Origin: an uncultured Bacteroidales bacterium
Lineage (GTDB): Bacteria; Bacteroidota; Bacteroidia; Bacteroidales; Muribaculaceae
Direction: 5' to 3'
DNA: 35,664 nt
Assembly: GCA_945829225.1 (NCBI GenBank)
Contig: CALZTY010000024.1
Location: 1 to 35,664 of the forward strand
Shown: positions 24,185 through 32,493 of the stretch, one piece after another
Layout of the letters: each line of letters starts with the position of its first letter
Position numbering within the stretch: position 1 is the first letter of the stretch
Notes under the pieces: generated by a model
The model's database searches: none
Told to the model about the DNA's origin: nothing
What the model saw: only the letters and a program-made list of their open reading frames with translations
Translations under genes and position numbers: made by a program

Positions 24185-25624
24185 ATGGATTGGAAAGATC
24201 GTGCATTAACGCTTCTACGAGAAAGTTTGGAACCAGTTCCATCCGAACTTAACGAACTCGACTGGAAAAGTGGCTTATCTGACAAATCAGATAGGCTCGC
24301 TCAACACATATCTGCTTTTGCCAACCATTTTTGCGGTGGAGTACTTGTCTATGGTGTGAACAATGACGGTTCATTATTTTCTCTTGGTCAAGAGCAAATT
24401 GAGGAGATCGTCAGAAAGCTTGGCAATATTGCCTATAATAATCTCTCTCACAAAATTCAAATAGAACATACTGTTGTAAAGTACAATGGCGAAAATCTAT
24501 TATTTGTGTACATTCCGGAGGAACAACAGAAGCCGGTACACCTTCGTGGTAAAGATATTTATGCATCATACTACCGTTCAGGCGGTCAAACGCTTAAAAT
24601 GTCAGCAAAGCAGGTTCAGGTGCTAATTGCTAAGTCTAATGGTATCTCCTTTGAAGAAAATATCGCACTTGAAAATTTAAAACAAGAAGAAGTTCTTTCC
24701 TTACTTGACTATCAGACGCTCTATCGCATCATAGATAAAAATGTACCAAAGTCAACAGACTCGATCCTTGCAAAGCTTACTGAAATGGGATACTGCTATG
24801 AAAAAAAAGGTATGTGGACTATTACCAATCTCGGTGCCATTCTATTTGCGAGGTCACTTTCCAACTTTCAATCGTTAAGTGGTCGAGAGGTTATAGTAAG
24901 AACATATGTCGGTCAAAACAACCGACAACTTAAGCAAGAACAACGTGGCAGTCTTGGTTATGCTGTCGGGTTTGAGGGATTGATTGACTATATTATGCTT
25001 AATACAGGGCATGAGGTTATCGATGTATCAAGAAGTATCGAACCTATATATCCAAGGGTTGCTATCAGAGAGTTTGTTGCCAATGCCTTGATTCATCAAG
25101 ACTTTGCCATTGATGGCTCGCCAATCACTATTGAGATTTTCAGCAACCGCCTAGTTATCACGAATCCGGGTGCCCCGCTTAATAATATTAACCGATTGCT
25201 CGACTTACCGCCACGTTCTCGCAATGAGCATTTGGCGCAGTCAATGCTTCTGCTAAACCTTTGCGAGCGACGAGGTAGTGGTGTTGACCGTGCAATCGAG
25301 GCTGTTGAAAAAATGTTCTTGCCTCCAGTAAAATTTCAGACACTTGATGACTATACGAGGGTTACACTCTTCCCCCAAAAATCTCTATCAGAAATGACTA
25401 AACGCGAGAAAATTATGGCATGTTATCAACACGCATGCTTAATGTTCGAGGATAACGTCGCAATAAGCAACCAGTCAATCCGCGACCGCTTTGGGCTTAA
25501 TAAGAACCAGTCGTCGATTGCATCAAGAATACTTGCCGATGCTGTCGAAGAAAAACTCATAAAGCCGGCTAACGAAGAAAGTCTCTCTAAGAAATTTTCT
25601 ACTTATGTGCCTTTTTATGCCTGA
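24185..25624 (+). CDS. AlbA_2 (Schlafen-like) DNA/RNA-binding domain with HATPase_c_4
   Basis: A 479-aa protein of the 'ATP-binding/RNA-binding domain-containing' family. The N-terminal AlbA_2 (Schlafen AlbA) domain has 'NELDWKSGL', 'LAQHISAFANHFCGGVLVYGVNNDG' (described as residues about 38-62) and 'RGKDIYASYYRSG'. The C-terminal GHKL-type ATPase domain has 'IREFVANALIHQDF' (N box), 'IEIFSNRLVITNPGAP' and 'LNLCERRGSGVDRAI' (G box), followed by a winged-helix tail. Such proteins are often called transcriptional regulators and are frequent in accessory and defence-associated islands, but the role here is unknown. AT-rich codons and lysine/asparagine richness differ from its neighbours, suggesting acquisition by transfer. 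No partner gene is adjacent. Confidence 0.88.
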   Translation: MDWKDRALTLLRESLEPVPSELNELDWKSGLSDKSDRLAQHISAFANHFCGGVLVYGVNNDGSLFSLGQEQIEEIVRKLGNIAYNNLSHKIQIEHTVVKYNGENLLFVYIPEEQQKPVHLRGKDIYASYYRSGGQTLKMSAKQVQVLIAKSNGISFEENIALENLKQEEVLSLLDYQTLYRIIDKNVPKSTDSILAKLTEMGYCYEKKGMWTITNLGAILFARSLSNFQSLSGREVIVRTYVGQNNRQLKQEQRGSLGYAVGFEGLIDYIMLNTGHEVIDVSRSIEPIYPRVAIREFVANALIHQDFAIDGSPITIEIFSNRLVITNPGAPLNNINRLLDLPPRSRNEHLAQSMLLLNLCERRGSGVDRAIEAVEKMFLPPVKFQTLDDYTRVTLFPQKSLSEMTKREKIMACYQHACLMFEDNVAISNQSIRDRFGLNKNQSSIASRILADAVEEKLIKPANEESLSKKFSTYVPFYA

Positions 25625-25663
25625 ATCTTTATTTTACACTTAAAAATTTATTGATGTAACATA

Positions 25664-25903
25664 TTGATTATCAGTGTGCTTTTATTTGCAGAGAAAATCA
25701 CAGCCCATTTTTAACCCACTAGAACATATCAAATGACACGCCAAAAGTGTACGTTTTCGTACACAATCAGCCGAGAGGGTGGGCTTTATGGAGGAAAATG
25801 GATAATTAATGAGTCTCTTTATTTGCAGCTTTATTCACCCTTTGGGGTAATTCGTTGATTTTTAGAGAGTTTTTATTTGCACAGAAAATCACGACGCTTT
25901 TTT
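25664..25903 (+). repeat. Degenerate direct repeats in a 416-nt gene-free region
   Basis: The region between the AlbA_2 gene and the secreted-protein pair holds two 49-nt copies (25664-25712 and 25855-25903) that match at 39 of 49 positions by hand alignment. The core is TTTATTTGCA-S-AGAAAATCAC (25681-25701, 25872-25892). A third, weaker copy of the core, TTTATTTGCAGCTTTATTCAC, is at 25818-25838, all with TCAC at the same offset. I see no convincing gene here. Possible explanations are decayed dispersed repeats or multiple binding sites upstream of the 26041 gene. Confidence 0.55.
25747..25764. other. Perfect 18-nt palindromic hairpin
   Basis: GTGTACG-TTTT-CGTACAC is a perfect 7-bp inverted repeat with a 4-nt loop. 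It has no following T run, so it is more likely an operator or recombination-type site than a terminator. It lies inside the repeat-containing gap. Confidence 0.5.
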
Positions 25904-25994
25904 GGGGTGGAAAAATCACATTCGGCTTACGAGGCTGGTGATGTGATATTGTAATTTTTTAGGGTAAAATTTTTATAATTTGTAAATTTTTTAT

Positions 25995-26002
25995 TACCTT
26001 TG
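25995..26002 (+). promoter_or_regulatory. -7 element of the secreted-protein pair
   Basis: TACCTTTG, ending 38 nt before the ATG at 26041, within very AT-rich sequence. Confidence 0.62.
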
Positions 26003-26040
26003 TTGCTGTGATTAATATATTTGTGGTATATTTGTAGTAT

Positions 26041-26451
26041 ATGTGTAAGAAATTCTTTGCTATGGTGGCAGTTTTGTTCACGACGTGTGTCGTGTCGGCT
26101 GCAACAAACGATTATGACGCACTCACCATCGAAAAACTCGACGGCACGACTTGCACTTTGAGCCTCGACGGATTGGGGTGCACCTTTGCCGACAATATGC
26201 TTGTCGCGCAGAATTTCGCTGAAACTCAGACCTTTGCAGTAGTGGATTTGGCAAAAATGTATTTCAGCAAGGGCACACAAGGCATCGAGGCACCGGTGGT
26301 TGCCACTGAGCCTGCCGATGTCGAGGTGTTCTCGGTAGTCGGCTCTTATTTAGGTTCTTATCCATCTGTCAACGAGGCTCATTCAGCCTTGGATGCAGGC
26401 ATTTATATCCTGCGTAGCGCAGGCGTAACCACCAAAATCGTAAAACAATGA
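26041..26451 (+). CDS. Small secreted protein with a T9SS-type C-terminal tail
   Basis: A 136-aa exported protein. It has a signal peptide (1-20, 'MCKKFFAMVAVLFTTCVVSA'), a short beta-rich region 'DALTIEKLDGTTCTLSL', and a tail from about residue 95 reading 'VEVFSVVGSYLG' through 'DAGIYILRSAGVTTKIVK'. That tail resembles the type A C-terminal sorting domain of type IX secretion cargo ('VYDxxGxxV ... AGxYxVK ... KxVK'), although it is compact. If so, the protein is exported to the cell surface via the T9SS, of which porV is encoded about 5 kb away. It overlaps the next gene by four bases (ATGA). No enzymatic domain is visible and I do not assign a function. Confidence 0.75.
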   Translation: MCKKFFAMVAVLFTTCVVSAATNDYDALTIEKLDGTTCTLSLDGLGCTFADNMLVAQNFAETQTFAVVDLAKMYFSKGTQGIEAPVVATEPADVEVFSVVGSYLGSYPSVNEAHSALDAGIYILRSAGVTTKIVKQ

Positions 26452-28316
26452 AACGCAGCATATTACTTTCATTGGGCTTGGTGAGTGCCCTGACCCTCAC
26501 CGCCCAAACTCTCGATGTATCCTTAGGCGCTGTGAAGTACTCCTTCCCCGCTGCACAAGCCGGCGAAATGACCTACAGCGACGGCACTACGCTCACTATC
26601 ATGGGGCGAGCCTTCACGGTCAATGAGGTAACATCAATGGCTATTGGAAGCGAACCTCTCAAGGATAATACGGTGATTGTCAACTACAACGGCTCGGCAG
26701 CAACGGTCACCATCGCCGGCAATATCGCCGGGTATATCGATGCCTCGGTCGAAGGTGCCTATGTGACCATCGACCAGAGCAGCGAGGTGGGCGATGGCAC
26801 CTGCGGTGAAATCACCTATACCCTATCGGGTACATCAGAAGATGCCTGCTTCACCCTCAACGGCTCGTACAAGGCGACTGTCGAACTCAACGAATTGCAC
26901 CTCGCCTGTGCGACCGGCGCACCGCTGAATATCCAAGACAACAAGCGCGTGAAGGTGAAACCCCTCAATGGTACCACTAATTCGCTGGTAGACTGCGCCG
27001 GCGGCTCGCAGAAGGGCTGCCTCGTGTGCAAGGGTCACATCGAATTCAAGGGTAGCGGCGTCCTCACCGTGACGGGCAACACCGCCCACGCCATATATGC
27101 CAAGGAATACATCGAACTTGACGGCTGCGATGTGCAAGTGCTCGGTGCTGTCAAGGATGGTGTCAATTGCAACCAATACTTTGCCCTGCTCGACGGCTCG
27201 CTATCGATAGCCTCGGTGGGCGATGACGGCGTGCAAGTGTCCTTCAAGGACGATACCGACCGCGAGGCAGAGGACACCGGCAGCATCACCATCAGCGGCG
27301 GCTCGCTCCGCGCCGAGGTGACCGCCACTGCTTGCAAGGCGCTCAAAGCCGACGGCTCGGTGACCATCTCCGGTGGCGACCTCGTGCTCAGCACCTCGGG
27401 TGGCGGCAAGTGGGACACCGAGGATGTCAAGACCAAGGCGGCATCTTGTATCAGCGCCGATATCGACATCACCATCAGCGGCGGCACACTCTCGCTCACC
27501 AGCACCGGTGGCGGTGGCAAGGGCATCAGTTGCGACGGCAACTTCCTCATGACCGGCGGCGAGGTGGCTATACACACCTCGGGCGGCGTCTTTGCTTATA
27601 TCAACGGCACCGAATATCCCAACTATACCGGCAACCTTGACAACGTGGCGAGCGACTATAGGTCCTCGCCCAAGGGCATCAAAGCCGATGGCACCGTGGT
27701 CATTGAGGGCGGCGTCATCGATGTGATCACCTCGGGCTATGGCGCCGAGGGCATCGAGAGCAAGTCGACACTCACCATCAACGGCGGAGAGATCAACGTA
27801 CATGCCTACGACGACGGCATAAACTCCTCGAGCCATATGGTCATCAATGGCGGCATCGTCACCGTGGTGTCGTACAAGAACGATGGCTTGGACTCCAACG
27901 GCAACCTCACCATCAACGGTGGTACCGTGATAGCCTGTGGCGGCAACAGCCCCGAGTGTGGCTTGGATGCCAATACCGAGCAGGGATACACCGTATATAT
28001 TAATGGCGGCAATGTACTCGCCCTGGGTGGTGGCAATTCCACTCCCTCGAGCACATCTGCCTCGGCATATGTGACCGGCACAAGCGCCACGGCAGGCACC
28101 ACGGTCTCTCTCAAGAGCGGCTCGACCGAATTGGTATCATTCGTGGTGCCGTCGACCTACGGCTCATCATCGTTCAACAAAGGCGGTGGCGGTGGTCCCG
28201 GCGGAGGTCCCGGCGGAATGGGCTCGGGTATGCTCGTCTCGTGCCCCGACCTGGTCAAGGGTTCGTCCTACACCCTCACCGTGGGCTCGACATCATCGAC
28301 TGTCACAGCCAAGTGA
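26448..28316 (+). CDS. Cthe_2159/DUF4353 carbohydrate-binding beta-helix protein
   Basis: A 622-aa secreted protein. After the signal peptide (1-19) comes a short beta region like that of the preceding small protein. From about residue 110 to 560 follows a right-handed beta-helix built of short repeats of the type 'G-x-x-T-I-S/N-G-G-x-L/V', for example 'ITISGGSL', 'VTISGGDL', 'LTINGGEI', 'MVINGGIV' and 'LTINGGTV'. This is the Cthe_2159 family, whose founding member binds cellulose and acidic polysaccharide; hydrolytic activity is not expected. A Gly/Pro-rich stretch ('GGGGGPGGGPGG') precedes a short C-terminal strand pair. It has no sorting tail of its own. It begins on the ATGA overlap of the small gene, and its last 49 nt overlap the convergent MATE gene. 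Confidence 0.86.
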   Translation: MKRSILLSLGLVSALTLTAQTLDVSLGAVKYSFPAAQAGEMTYSDGTTLTIMGRAFTVNEVTSMAIGSEPLKDNTVIVNYNGSAATVTIAGNIAGYIDASVEGAYVTIDQSSEVGDGTCGEITYTLSGTSEDACFTLNGSYKATVELNELHLACATGAPLNIQDNKRVKVKPLNGTTNSLVDCAGGSQKGCLVCKGHIEFKGSGVLTVTGNTAHAIYAKEYIELDGCDVQVLGAVKDGVNCNQYFALLDGSLSIASVGDDGVQVSFKDDTDREAEDTGSITISGGSLRAEVTATACKALKADGSVTISGGDLVLSTSGGGKWDTEDVKTKAASCISADIDITISGGTLSLTSTGGGGKGISCDGNFLMTGGEVAIHTSGGVFAYINGTEYPNYTGNLDNVASDYRSSPKGIKADGTVVIEGGVIDVITSGYGAEGIESKSTLTINGGEINVHAYDDGINSSSHMVINGGIVTVVSYKNDGLDSNGNLTINGGTVIACGGNSPECGLDANTEQGYTVYINGGNVLALGGGNSTPSSTSASAYVTGTSATAGTTVSLKSGSTELVSFVVPSTYGSSSFNKGGGGGPGGGPGGMGSGMLVSCPDLVKGSSYTLTVGSTSSTVTAK

Positions 28317-29668
28317 TGCGCAAAGACGCGGCGCTGCACTACCCGCGCAGCCACGGTCACCAAGATGCCGGTGATGACCCACGAGATGGGATAAATCGAT
28401 AACAAGACGACAAAATCGTGGTGGCGCGGCACCACAAAGAACACCCATGCCAGTCGCAACACACAGGTGCCGAAGATGGTAAGCACCATCGGTAGCATCG
28501 AGTAGCCGAAGCCTCGCATATAGGCGCCCGACACCTCGTAGGACACCGCGATGGCTTGAAATGCCAGGGCTGTGTGCAGGCGCATAGCGCCCCAGTGATA
28601 CACGGCAGGGTCGTCTGAAAATATACCTATGCAAGCGCGTGATTGCCACACAATGAGCAAGTTGGCTATGGCACAGCCCACAAAAGCCATCACCATCGAC
28701 AGGCGATACACGCGCTTGCATCGTTGCAGGTTGCCGGCACCGAAGTTTTGTCCGGTGAAGGCGATGGCTGCGGCACAGAATGCCGTGATGATATAGTAGC
28801 AATAGGACTCGAAGGTGAGCACTGCCGCCGAGCCGGCGATGGCATCGGCGCCAAAGGAGTTGACCGACGACTGTATGAAGATGTTGGACAACGAGAACAC
28901 CATGCCCTGCAAACCGGCAGGCACGCCGATGCGCAGCATCTTGCCCATGTCGCGACGGTCGATGTGCATCTGCCGCGGATGCAGCGTGTAGGGCTCGGGA
29001 AGGCGGCGCACCAACACATAAATCACTATGGCTGAATTGACAGCGTTGGCTATCACCGTGGCGATGGCAACTCCGGCAACTCCCATGTCGAAGATGGCGA
29101 CAAACAGCCAGTCGAGAGCGGCATTGACAGCCGTCGCAACTAACAACGAGTAGAATGGGCGACGCGTGTCGCCGATGCTGCGCAGGATTGCCGAGCCGAA
29201 GTTGTATGCCATGATGAAGGGCATACCGCAGAAGTAGATGCGCAGGTAGAGGGTGGCGTAGTCGATGACCTCCTCGGGGGTGCTCATCGCCTCGAGTATC
29301 GGGCGAGCCACGATGCTGCCCACCACCATCAATATCGCGCCGCTGATGATGGAGATGACGCCGACGGTAGCCACCGACCGCCGTATGCCACGGTCGTTAT
29401 TCTGCCCTATATAGTTAGCAATCACCACATTGGCGCCTATCGCGATTCCGAGAAACAGGTTGAGGAGTATGCTGACTATCGCACCGTTGCTGCCCACGGC
29501 GGCAATGGCGGCGGGTCCGTTGTAATTGCCCACCACGGCGATGTCGACAGCGTTGAACGACTGCTGCAAGATGCCGCTCGCCATCAGCGGCAGGGCGAAG
29601 AGCAATATCTTCATCGCCATAGGACCGTGGAGCATATCCACCCCGGTGTTTGCCTTGGTTGATGCCAT
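28268..29668 (-). CDS. MATE family multidrug/sodium antiporter
   Basis: A 466-aa inner-membrane transporter with about twelve hydrophobic segments in two homologous halves, as in NorM/DinF-type MATE proteins that export organic cations or toxins against H+ or Na+. Recognisable are the N-terminal 'ALPLMASGILQQSFNAVDIAVVG', described as residues about 25-47, then 'RSIGDTRRPFYSLL' and the second-half 'IGVPAGLQGMVFSLSNIFIQSSVN' region and 'GFGYSMLPMVLTIFGTCVLRLAW' region. The substrate cannot be read from sequence. It is the last gene of the HAD-ribF-MATE unit, 15 nt after ribF, and its 3' end overlaps the beta-helix gene by 49 nt antisense. Confidence 0.93.
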   Translation of the reverse strand: MASTKANTGVDMLHGPMAMKILLFALPLMASGILQQSFNAVDIAVVGNYNGPAAIAAVGSNGAIVSILLNLFLGIAIGANVVIANYIGQNNDRGIRRSVATVGVISIISGAILMVVGSIVARPILEAMSTPEEVIDYATLYLRIYFCGMPFIMAYNFGSAILRSIGDTRRPFYSLLVATAVNAALDWLFVAIFDMGVAGVAIATVIANAVNSAIVIYVLVRRLPEPYTLHPRQMHIDRRDMGKMLRIGVPAGLQGMVFSLSNIFIQSSVNSFGADAIAGSAAVLTFESYCYYIITAFCAAAIAFTGQNFGAGNLQRCKRVYRLSMVMAFVGCAIANLLIVWQSRACIGIFSDDPAVYHWGAMRLHTALAFQAIAVSYEVSGAYMRGFGYSMLPMVLTIFGTCVLRLAWVFFVVPRHHDFVVLLSIYPISWVITGILVTVAARVVQRRVFAHHLAVTVDDVEPTVRV

Positions 29669-29683
29669 ATATAGTAATGAGAA

Positions 29684-30568
29684 TTACAGGGTGAGAGCGG
29701 CAGCGATATCAGCGGCGATTGCCCGGCGCAGTTGGTCCAGAGAGTCGAAGCGTTGCTCGTGCCGCAGCAAGTTGATAAATGTGACAGCCACCTCGGTGCC
29801 ATAGCGGTCGCCGAGGTCTATATCGATGGCGTGAGCCTCGATAGTGAGGGCATTCCCGGCGGCGATGGTGGGGTTGTTGCCCACGTTGATCACCGCGCGG
29901 TATTCATTGCCGCCGACACTGACCATGCCGGCATATACACCCGGCGCAGGGATGCACATTGCCGTCTCGGGCACCACATTGAGGGTGGGGAAGCCCAGTC
30001 GGTGCCCGTTGCGCCGCCCATGTGCCACGATGCCGCGCAGGGTGAACGGCTCGCCGGCGAGGCGGCTGTATGTGGCGATATCGCCCTCGGCGAGGAGCCT
30101 GCGCAACAAGGTGCTCGAGGGCGTTAGCCCCGTTGACGGGTCAACGAATGGCTCATCGAAGAGTATATCAATGCCGGCATCACGTGCCGCGGCGATATAT
30201 GCCTCGGGTGTGCGCGGACGGTCGCTGCCGATGCTGTTGTCGTAGCCCATGAGCAGGGCTGTGGCATCGTAGCGGCTGCGCAGGCGCTCCATAAATTGTC
30301 GAGCGGTGAGGGCGGCGACCTCGGGGGTAAAATGCATCACCTCGATGCGGTCGATGCCGGCGGCGCGTATGTGCGCCTCCACAGCGGCTCGGCTCATCAG
30401 CAACGGCGGCACGCGCTCGGGAGCCACCACCGCCAGCGGGTGAGTGTCGAAGGTGAGCACCAGCGACTCGGCGTCTAGCGCGGCTGCCTCGCAGCGCAGG
30501 CGCCCCAGCAATTGGCGGTGCCCGGCATGGAAGCCGTCAAAAGTGCCCACTGTCGCTACTGTTGCCAT
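29684..30568 (-). CDS. ribF: Bifunctional riboflavin kinase / FAD synthetase
   Basis: A 294-aa protein making FMN and FAD from riboflavin. The N-terminal adenylyltransferase domain has 'VGTFDGFHAGHRQLL' (HxGH nucleotide-binding motif) and 'ALLMGYDNSIG', where most relatives have 'GxDFxFG'. The 'SSTLLRRLLAEGDI' segment matches the SST-x-IR motif. The C-terminal riboflavin kinase domain has 'GHRLGFPTLNV' (PTAN-like, here PTLN) and 'GVYAG', then 'VINVGNNPTI' and 'EAHAIDID'. The longest ORF starts with TTG at 30592, inside the upstream HAD gene; the ATG at 30568 directly before 'ATVATVGTFDG' is preferred and leaves a 7-nt gap. Confidence 0.93.
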   Translation of the reverse strand: MATVATVGTFDGFHAGHRQLLGRLRCEAAALDAESLVLTFDTHPLAVVAPERVPPLLMSRAAVEAHIRAAGIDRIEVMHFTPEVAALTARQFMERLRSRYDATALLMGYDNSIGSDRPRTPEAYIAAARDAGIDILFDEPFVDPSTGLTPSSTLLRRLLAEGDIATYSRLAGEPFTLRGIVAHGRRNGHRLGFPTLNVVPETAMCIPAPGVYAGMVSVGGNEYRAVINVGNNPTIAAGNALTIEAHAIDIDLGDRYGTEVAVTFINLLRHEQRFDSLDQLRRAIAADIAAALTL

Positions 30569-30575
30569 TGCTCGC

Positions 30576-31181
30576 TCAGTCAATAAGGTCAATAAACTCG
30601 GTGCCCGGTGCGGCTAACGCGGTGTGGAAGCCCAGAGCCGCTGCAGCATCGAGGTTGGTCTGTGAGTCGTCAATGAACAGGGTCTCCTCGGGGAGGATAC
30701 CCAGTGTGGAGCAGGCATAGTCGAAGATTGCTCGCGCGGGCTTGAGAGCCTTGGCGGCAAAGGAAGTGACGATGCCGTCGAAGTAATCCTCGCGGGTGAG
30801 TCCTTCTTGCTCAAATTCGCTCTTAATCTTGGTTTTCCACATGATGGGATTAGTGTTGCTGAGCATATACACCTTGTAGCGCGAGCGCAGGGCTCGCAGG
30901 GCGGCAAGGCGACGGCGAGGGATGCCGATGAGGAAACGGCAGAAGGCTGCATCAATGTCGGAGTCGCTCACCGTGGCTGGCAACTCGCCATGCAAGATGG
31001 CATGAAACTCCTCGGGGTCGATACGTCCCTCCTCGATAGCGGCAAAGGGACCTTGCTGGCTGAAGTCGCCGAAGTAACTCCGTGCCTCGCGCAGACCTAA
31101 TTCTTCAAAGGCGGCGACACATCGCTCTTTCTCGATGTCCATGATTACGCCGCCCAAATCAAATAGCAAATTTCGAATCAT
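30576..31181 (-). CDS. HAD-IA family hydrolase
   Basis: A 201-aa HAD phosphatase of the YihX/haloacid-dehalogenase-like IA type. Motif I is 'LLFDLGGVIMDIE' (second position Gly-Gly-Val instead of DGT, as usual for this subgroup), motif II 'YMLSNTNP', motif III the Lys in 'KALKPARAIF', and motif IV 'TLFIDDSQTNLDAA'. The substrate is unknown; in Bacteroidales it often precedes ribF, and FMN-phosphatase activity is possible but only inferred from position. Its ATG is 4 nt after the -7 element, so its mRNA may be leaderless. Confidence 0.9.
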   Translation of the reverse strand: MIRNLLFDLGGVIMDIEKERCVAAFEELGLREARSYFGDFSQQGPFAAIEEGRIDPEEFHAILHGELPATVSDSDIDAAFCRFLIGIPRRRLAALRALRSRYKVYMLSNTNPIMWKTKIKSEFEQEGLTREDYFDGIVTSFAAKALKPARAIFDYACSTLGILPEETLFIDDSQTNLDAAAALGFHTALAAPGTEFIDLID

Positions 31182-31185
31182 GGTG

Positions 31186-31193
31186 CAAAGTTA
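31186..31193 (-). promoter_or_regulatory. -7 element of the HAD-ribF-MATE operon
   Basis: TAACTTTG on the minus strand followed by CACC and then the ATG at 31181. A possible TTG (31216-31218) lies 22 nt upstream. Transcription would begin at or next to the start codon. Confidence 0.62.
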
Positions 31194-31231
31194 CTATTAA
31201 AAAGTGTGATAAATGCAATATTTGACGTTTT

Positions 31232-31263
31232 TTTGAGTTATACAATTGTTACACTATAATTTG
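31232..31263 (+). promoter_or_regulatory. Promoter of porV
   Basis: TTTG (31232-31235), a 19-nt spacer and TATAATTTG (31255-31263), a one-base-longer variant of the -7 element, ending 9 nt before the ATG at 31273. Confidence 0.5.
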
Positions 31264-31272
31264 ACAACAAAG

Positions 31273-32466
31273 ATGAAGTTACGCATAATCGCTCTCCTGG
31301 TGGCAGCGCTGTTCACCTCGGCGCTTGCTCAGGCACAAAAAGACCAATTCAACCCCATCCAGACCGGTGTCACCTCGCTGGGCATCGCTCCCGATGCGCG
31401 TGGCGCATCGATGGGCGACCTTGGCGCCGCTACCGACCCCGATGTCAACTCGCAATATTGGAACCCCTCGAAGTATGCTTTCGCGTGGTCCGAGGCTTCG
31501 GTATCACTGAGTTACACCCCATGGTTGCGCAAATTGGTTAATGACATCTTCCTTGCCAACGTTGCCGGCTACTGGAAGATCGGTTCGGGCGACAATCAGG
31601 CGCTGAGCGCCTCGTTGCGCTACTTCTCGCTCGGCGAGGTCACCTCGTCGACCGGTTACGACGATATAGCCTCGACACTCAATCCCTACGAGATGTCTGT
31701 CGACCTCGGCTACTCGCGCAAATTGAGCGAAAAATTCTCCATGGGCGTGGTGTTCCGCTACATATACTCCGACCTCGGCTTCTCCGACTCCTATGCCGGC
31801 GACCAGGCGTCGGGTGCCTCGGCATTCTCGGCTGACATCTCGGGCTACTATGTCACCTATCCTATCATCGGGCGCAACGAGTGCCAGTGGGCTTGGGGCT
31901 TCAACATCTCCAATATAGGCACCAAGGTGTCGTACAACAATGGCGAGAATCCCGCATTCTTGCCCACCAACTTGCGCCTCGGCACCTCGTTCACCTTCCC
32001 CCTCGCCGACTATCACAACCTCGCTATCAACCTCGACCTCAACAAGTTGTTGGTGCCGGCTCGTCCGCGACAAGTCGACTATGACACCGACACCCCCGAG
32101 GGGCAGGCTGCCTACACCGAGGCGCTGGAAGATTGGGAGAATATGTCGTCGTTCACCGGCATCTTCAAGTCGTTCACCGATGCTCCCGGCGGCTTCAGCG
32201 AGGAGTTGAAAGAAATTACCTGGAGCCTCGGTGCCGAGTATTCCTATAACAATCAGTTCTTCCTGCGCGCCGGCTATTTCTACGAAAATGCCGACAAGGG
32301 CAATCGCCAATACTTCTCGGCAGGTGCGGGCTTCTCGCTCAACGTGGTGCGCCTCGATGCTTCTTACATGATAGCCACCGCCCAGTCGTCGCCTCTCGAC
32401 CAGACGCTCCGCTTCACCCTCACATTCGACATGGACGGCTTGAAGAACCTCTTCGGTCGCCGCTAA
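31273..32466 (+). CDS. porV: Type IX secretion system outer-membrane protein PorV
   Basis: A 397-aa FadL-like outer-membrane beta-barrel. PorV (LptO) binds cargo after passage through the SprA channel and hands it to the attachment complex. Signal peptide 1-22 ('MKLRIIALLVAALFTSALAQA'), then the family N-terminus 'TGVTSLGIAPDARGASMGDLGAATDPDVNSQYWNPSKYAF' (residues about 33-72), followed by alternating amphipathic strands and a C-terminal 'LRFTLTFDMDGLKNLF'. The PD-R-A-G-MG-GA pattern is characteristic of PorV/PorQ proteins. The upstream in-frame ATG at 31246 overlaps the promoter, so 31273 is used. No other T9SS gene is in the window; a small putative cargo protein is at 26041. Confidence 0.93.
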   Translation: MKLRIIALLVAALFTSALAQAQKDQFNPIQTGVTSLGIAPDARGASMGDLGAATDPDVNSQYWNPSKYAFAWSEASVSLSYTPWLRKLVNDIFLANVAGYWKIGSGDNQALSASLRYFSLGEVTSSTGYDDIASTLNPYEMSVDLGYSRKLSEKFSMGVVFRYIYSDLGFSDSYAGDQASGASAFSADISGYYVTYPIIGRNECQWAWGFNISNIGTKVSYNNGENPAFLPTNLRLGTSFTFPLADYHNLAINLDLNKLLVPARPRQVDYDTDTPEGQAAYTEALEDWENMSSFTGIFKSFTDAPGGFSEELKEITWSLGAEYSYNNQFFLRAGYFYENADKGNRQYFSAGAGFSLNVVRLDASYMIATAQSSPLDQTLRFTLTFDMDGLKNLFGRR

Positions 32467-32493
32467 AAGTCTGAATAATAACACATAAAGATA

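Noticed and set aside
25733-25858. A 41-codon plus-strand ORF in the repeat-containing gap
   Set aside because: It has no promoter, crosses the palindrome and the middle repeat, and its product resembles nothing I know; chance is the simplest explanation.
27280-28030. Tandem DNA repeat within the beta-helix gene
   Set aside because: The recurring ATCA(G/A)CGGCGG-like segments encode the Ile-Ser/Asn-Gly-Gly turns of the beta-helix, so the periodicity is protein-level and not a separate DNA repeat.
31504-32484. A 326-aa open frame antisense to porV
   Set aside because: It is the reverse-strand shadow of a well-recognised PorV gene and has no promoter or family features.
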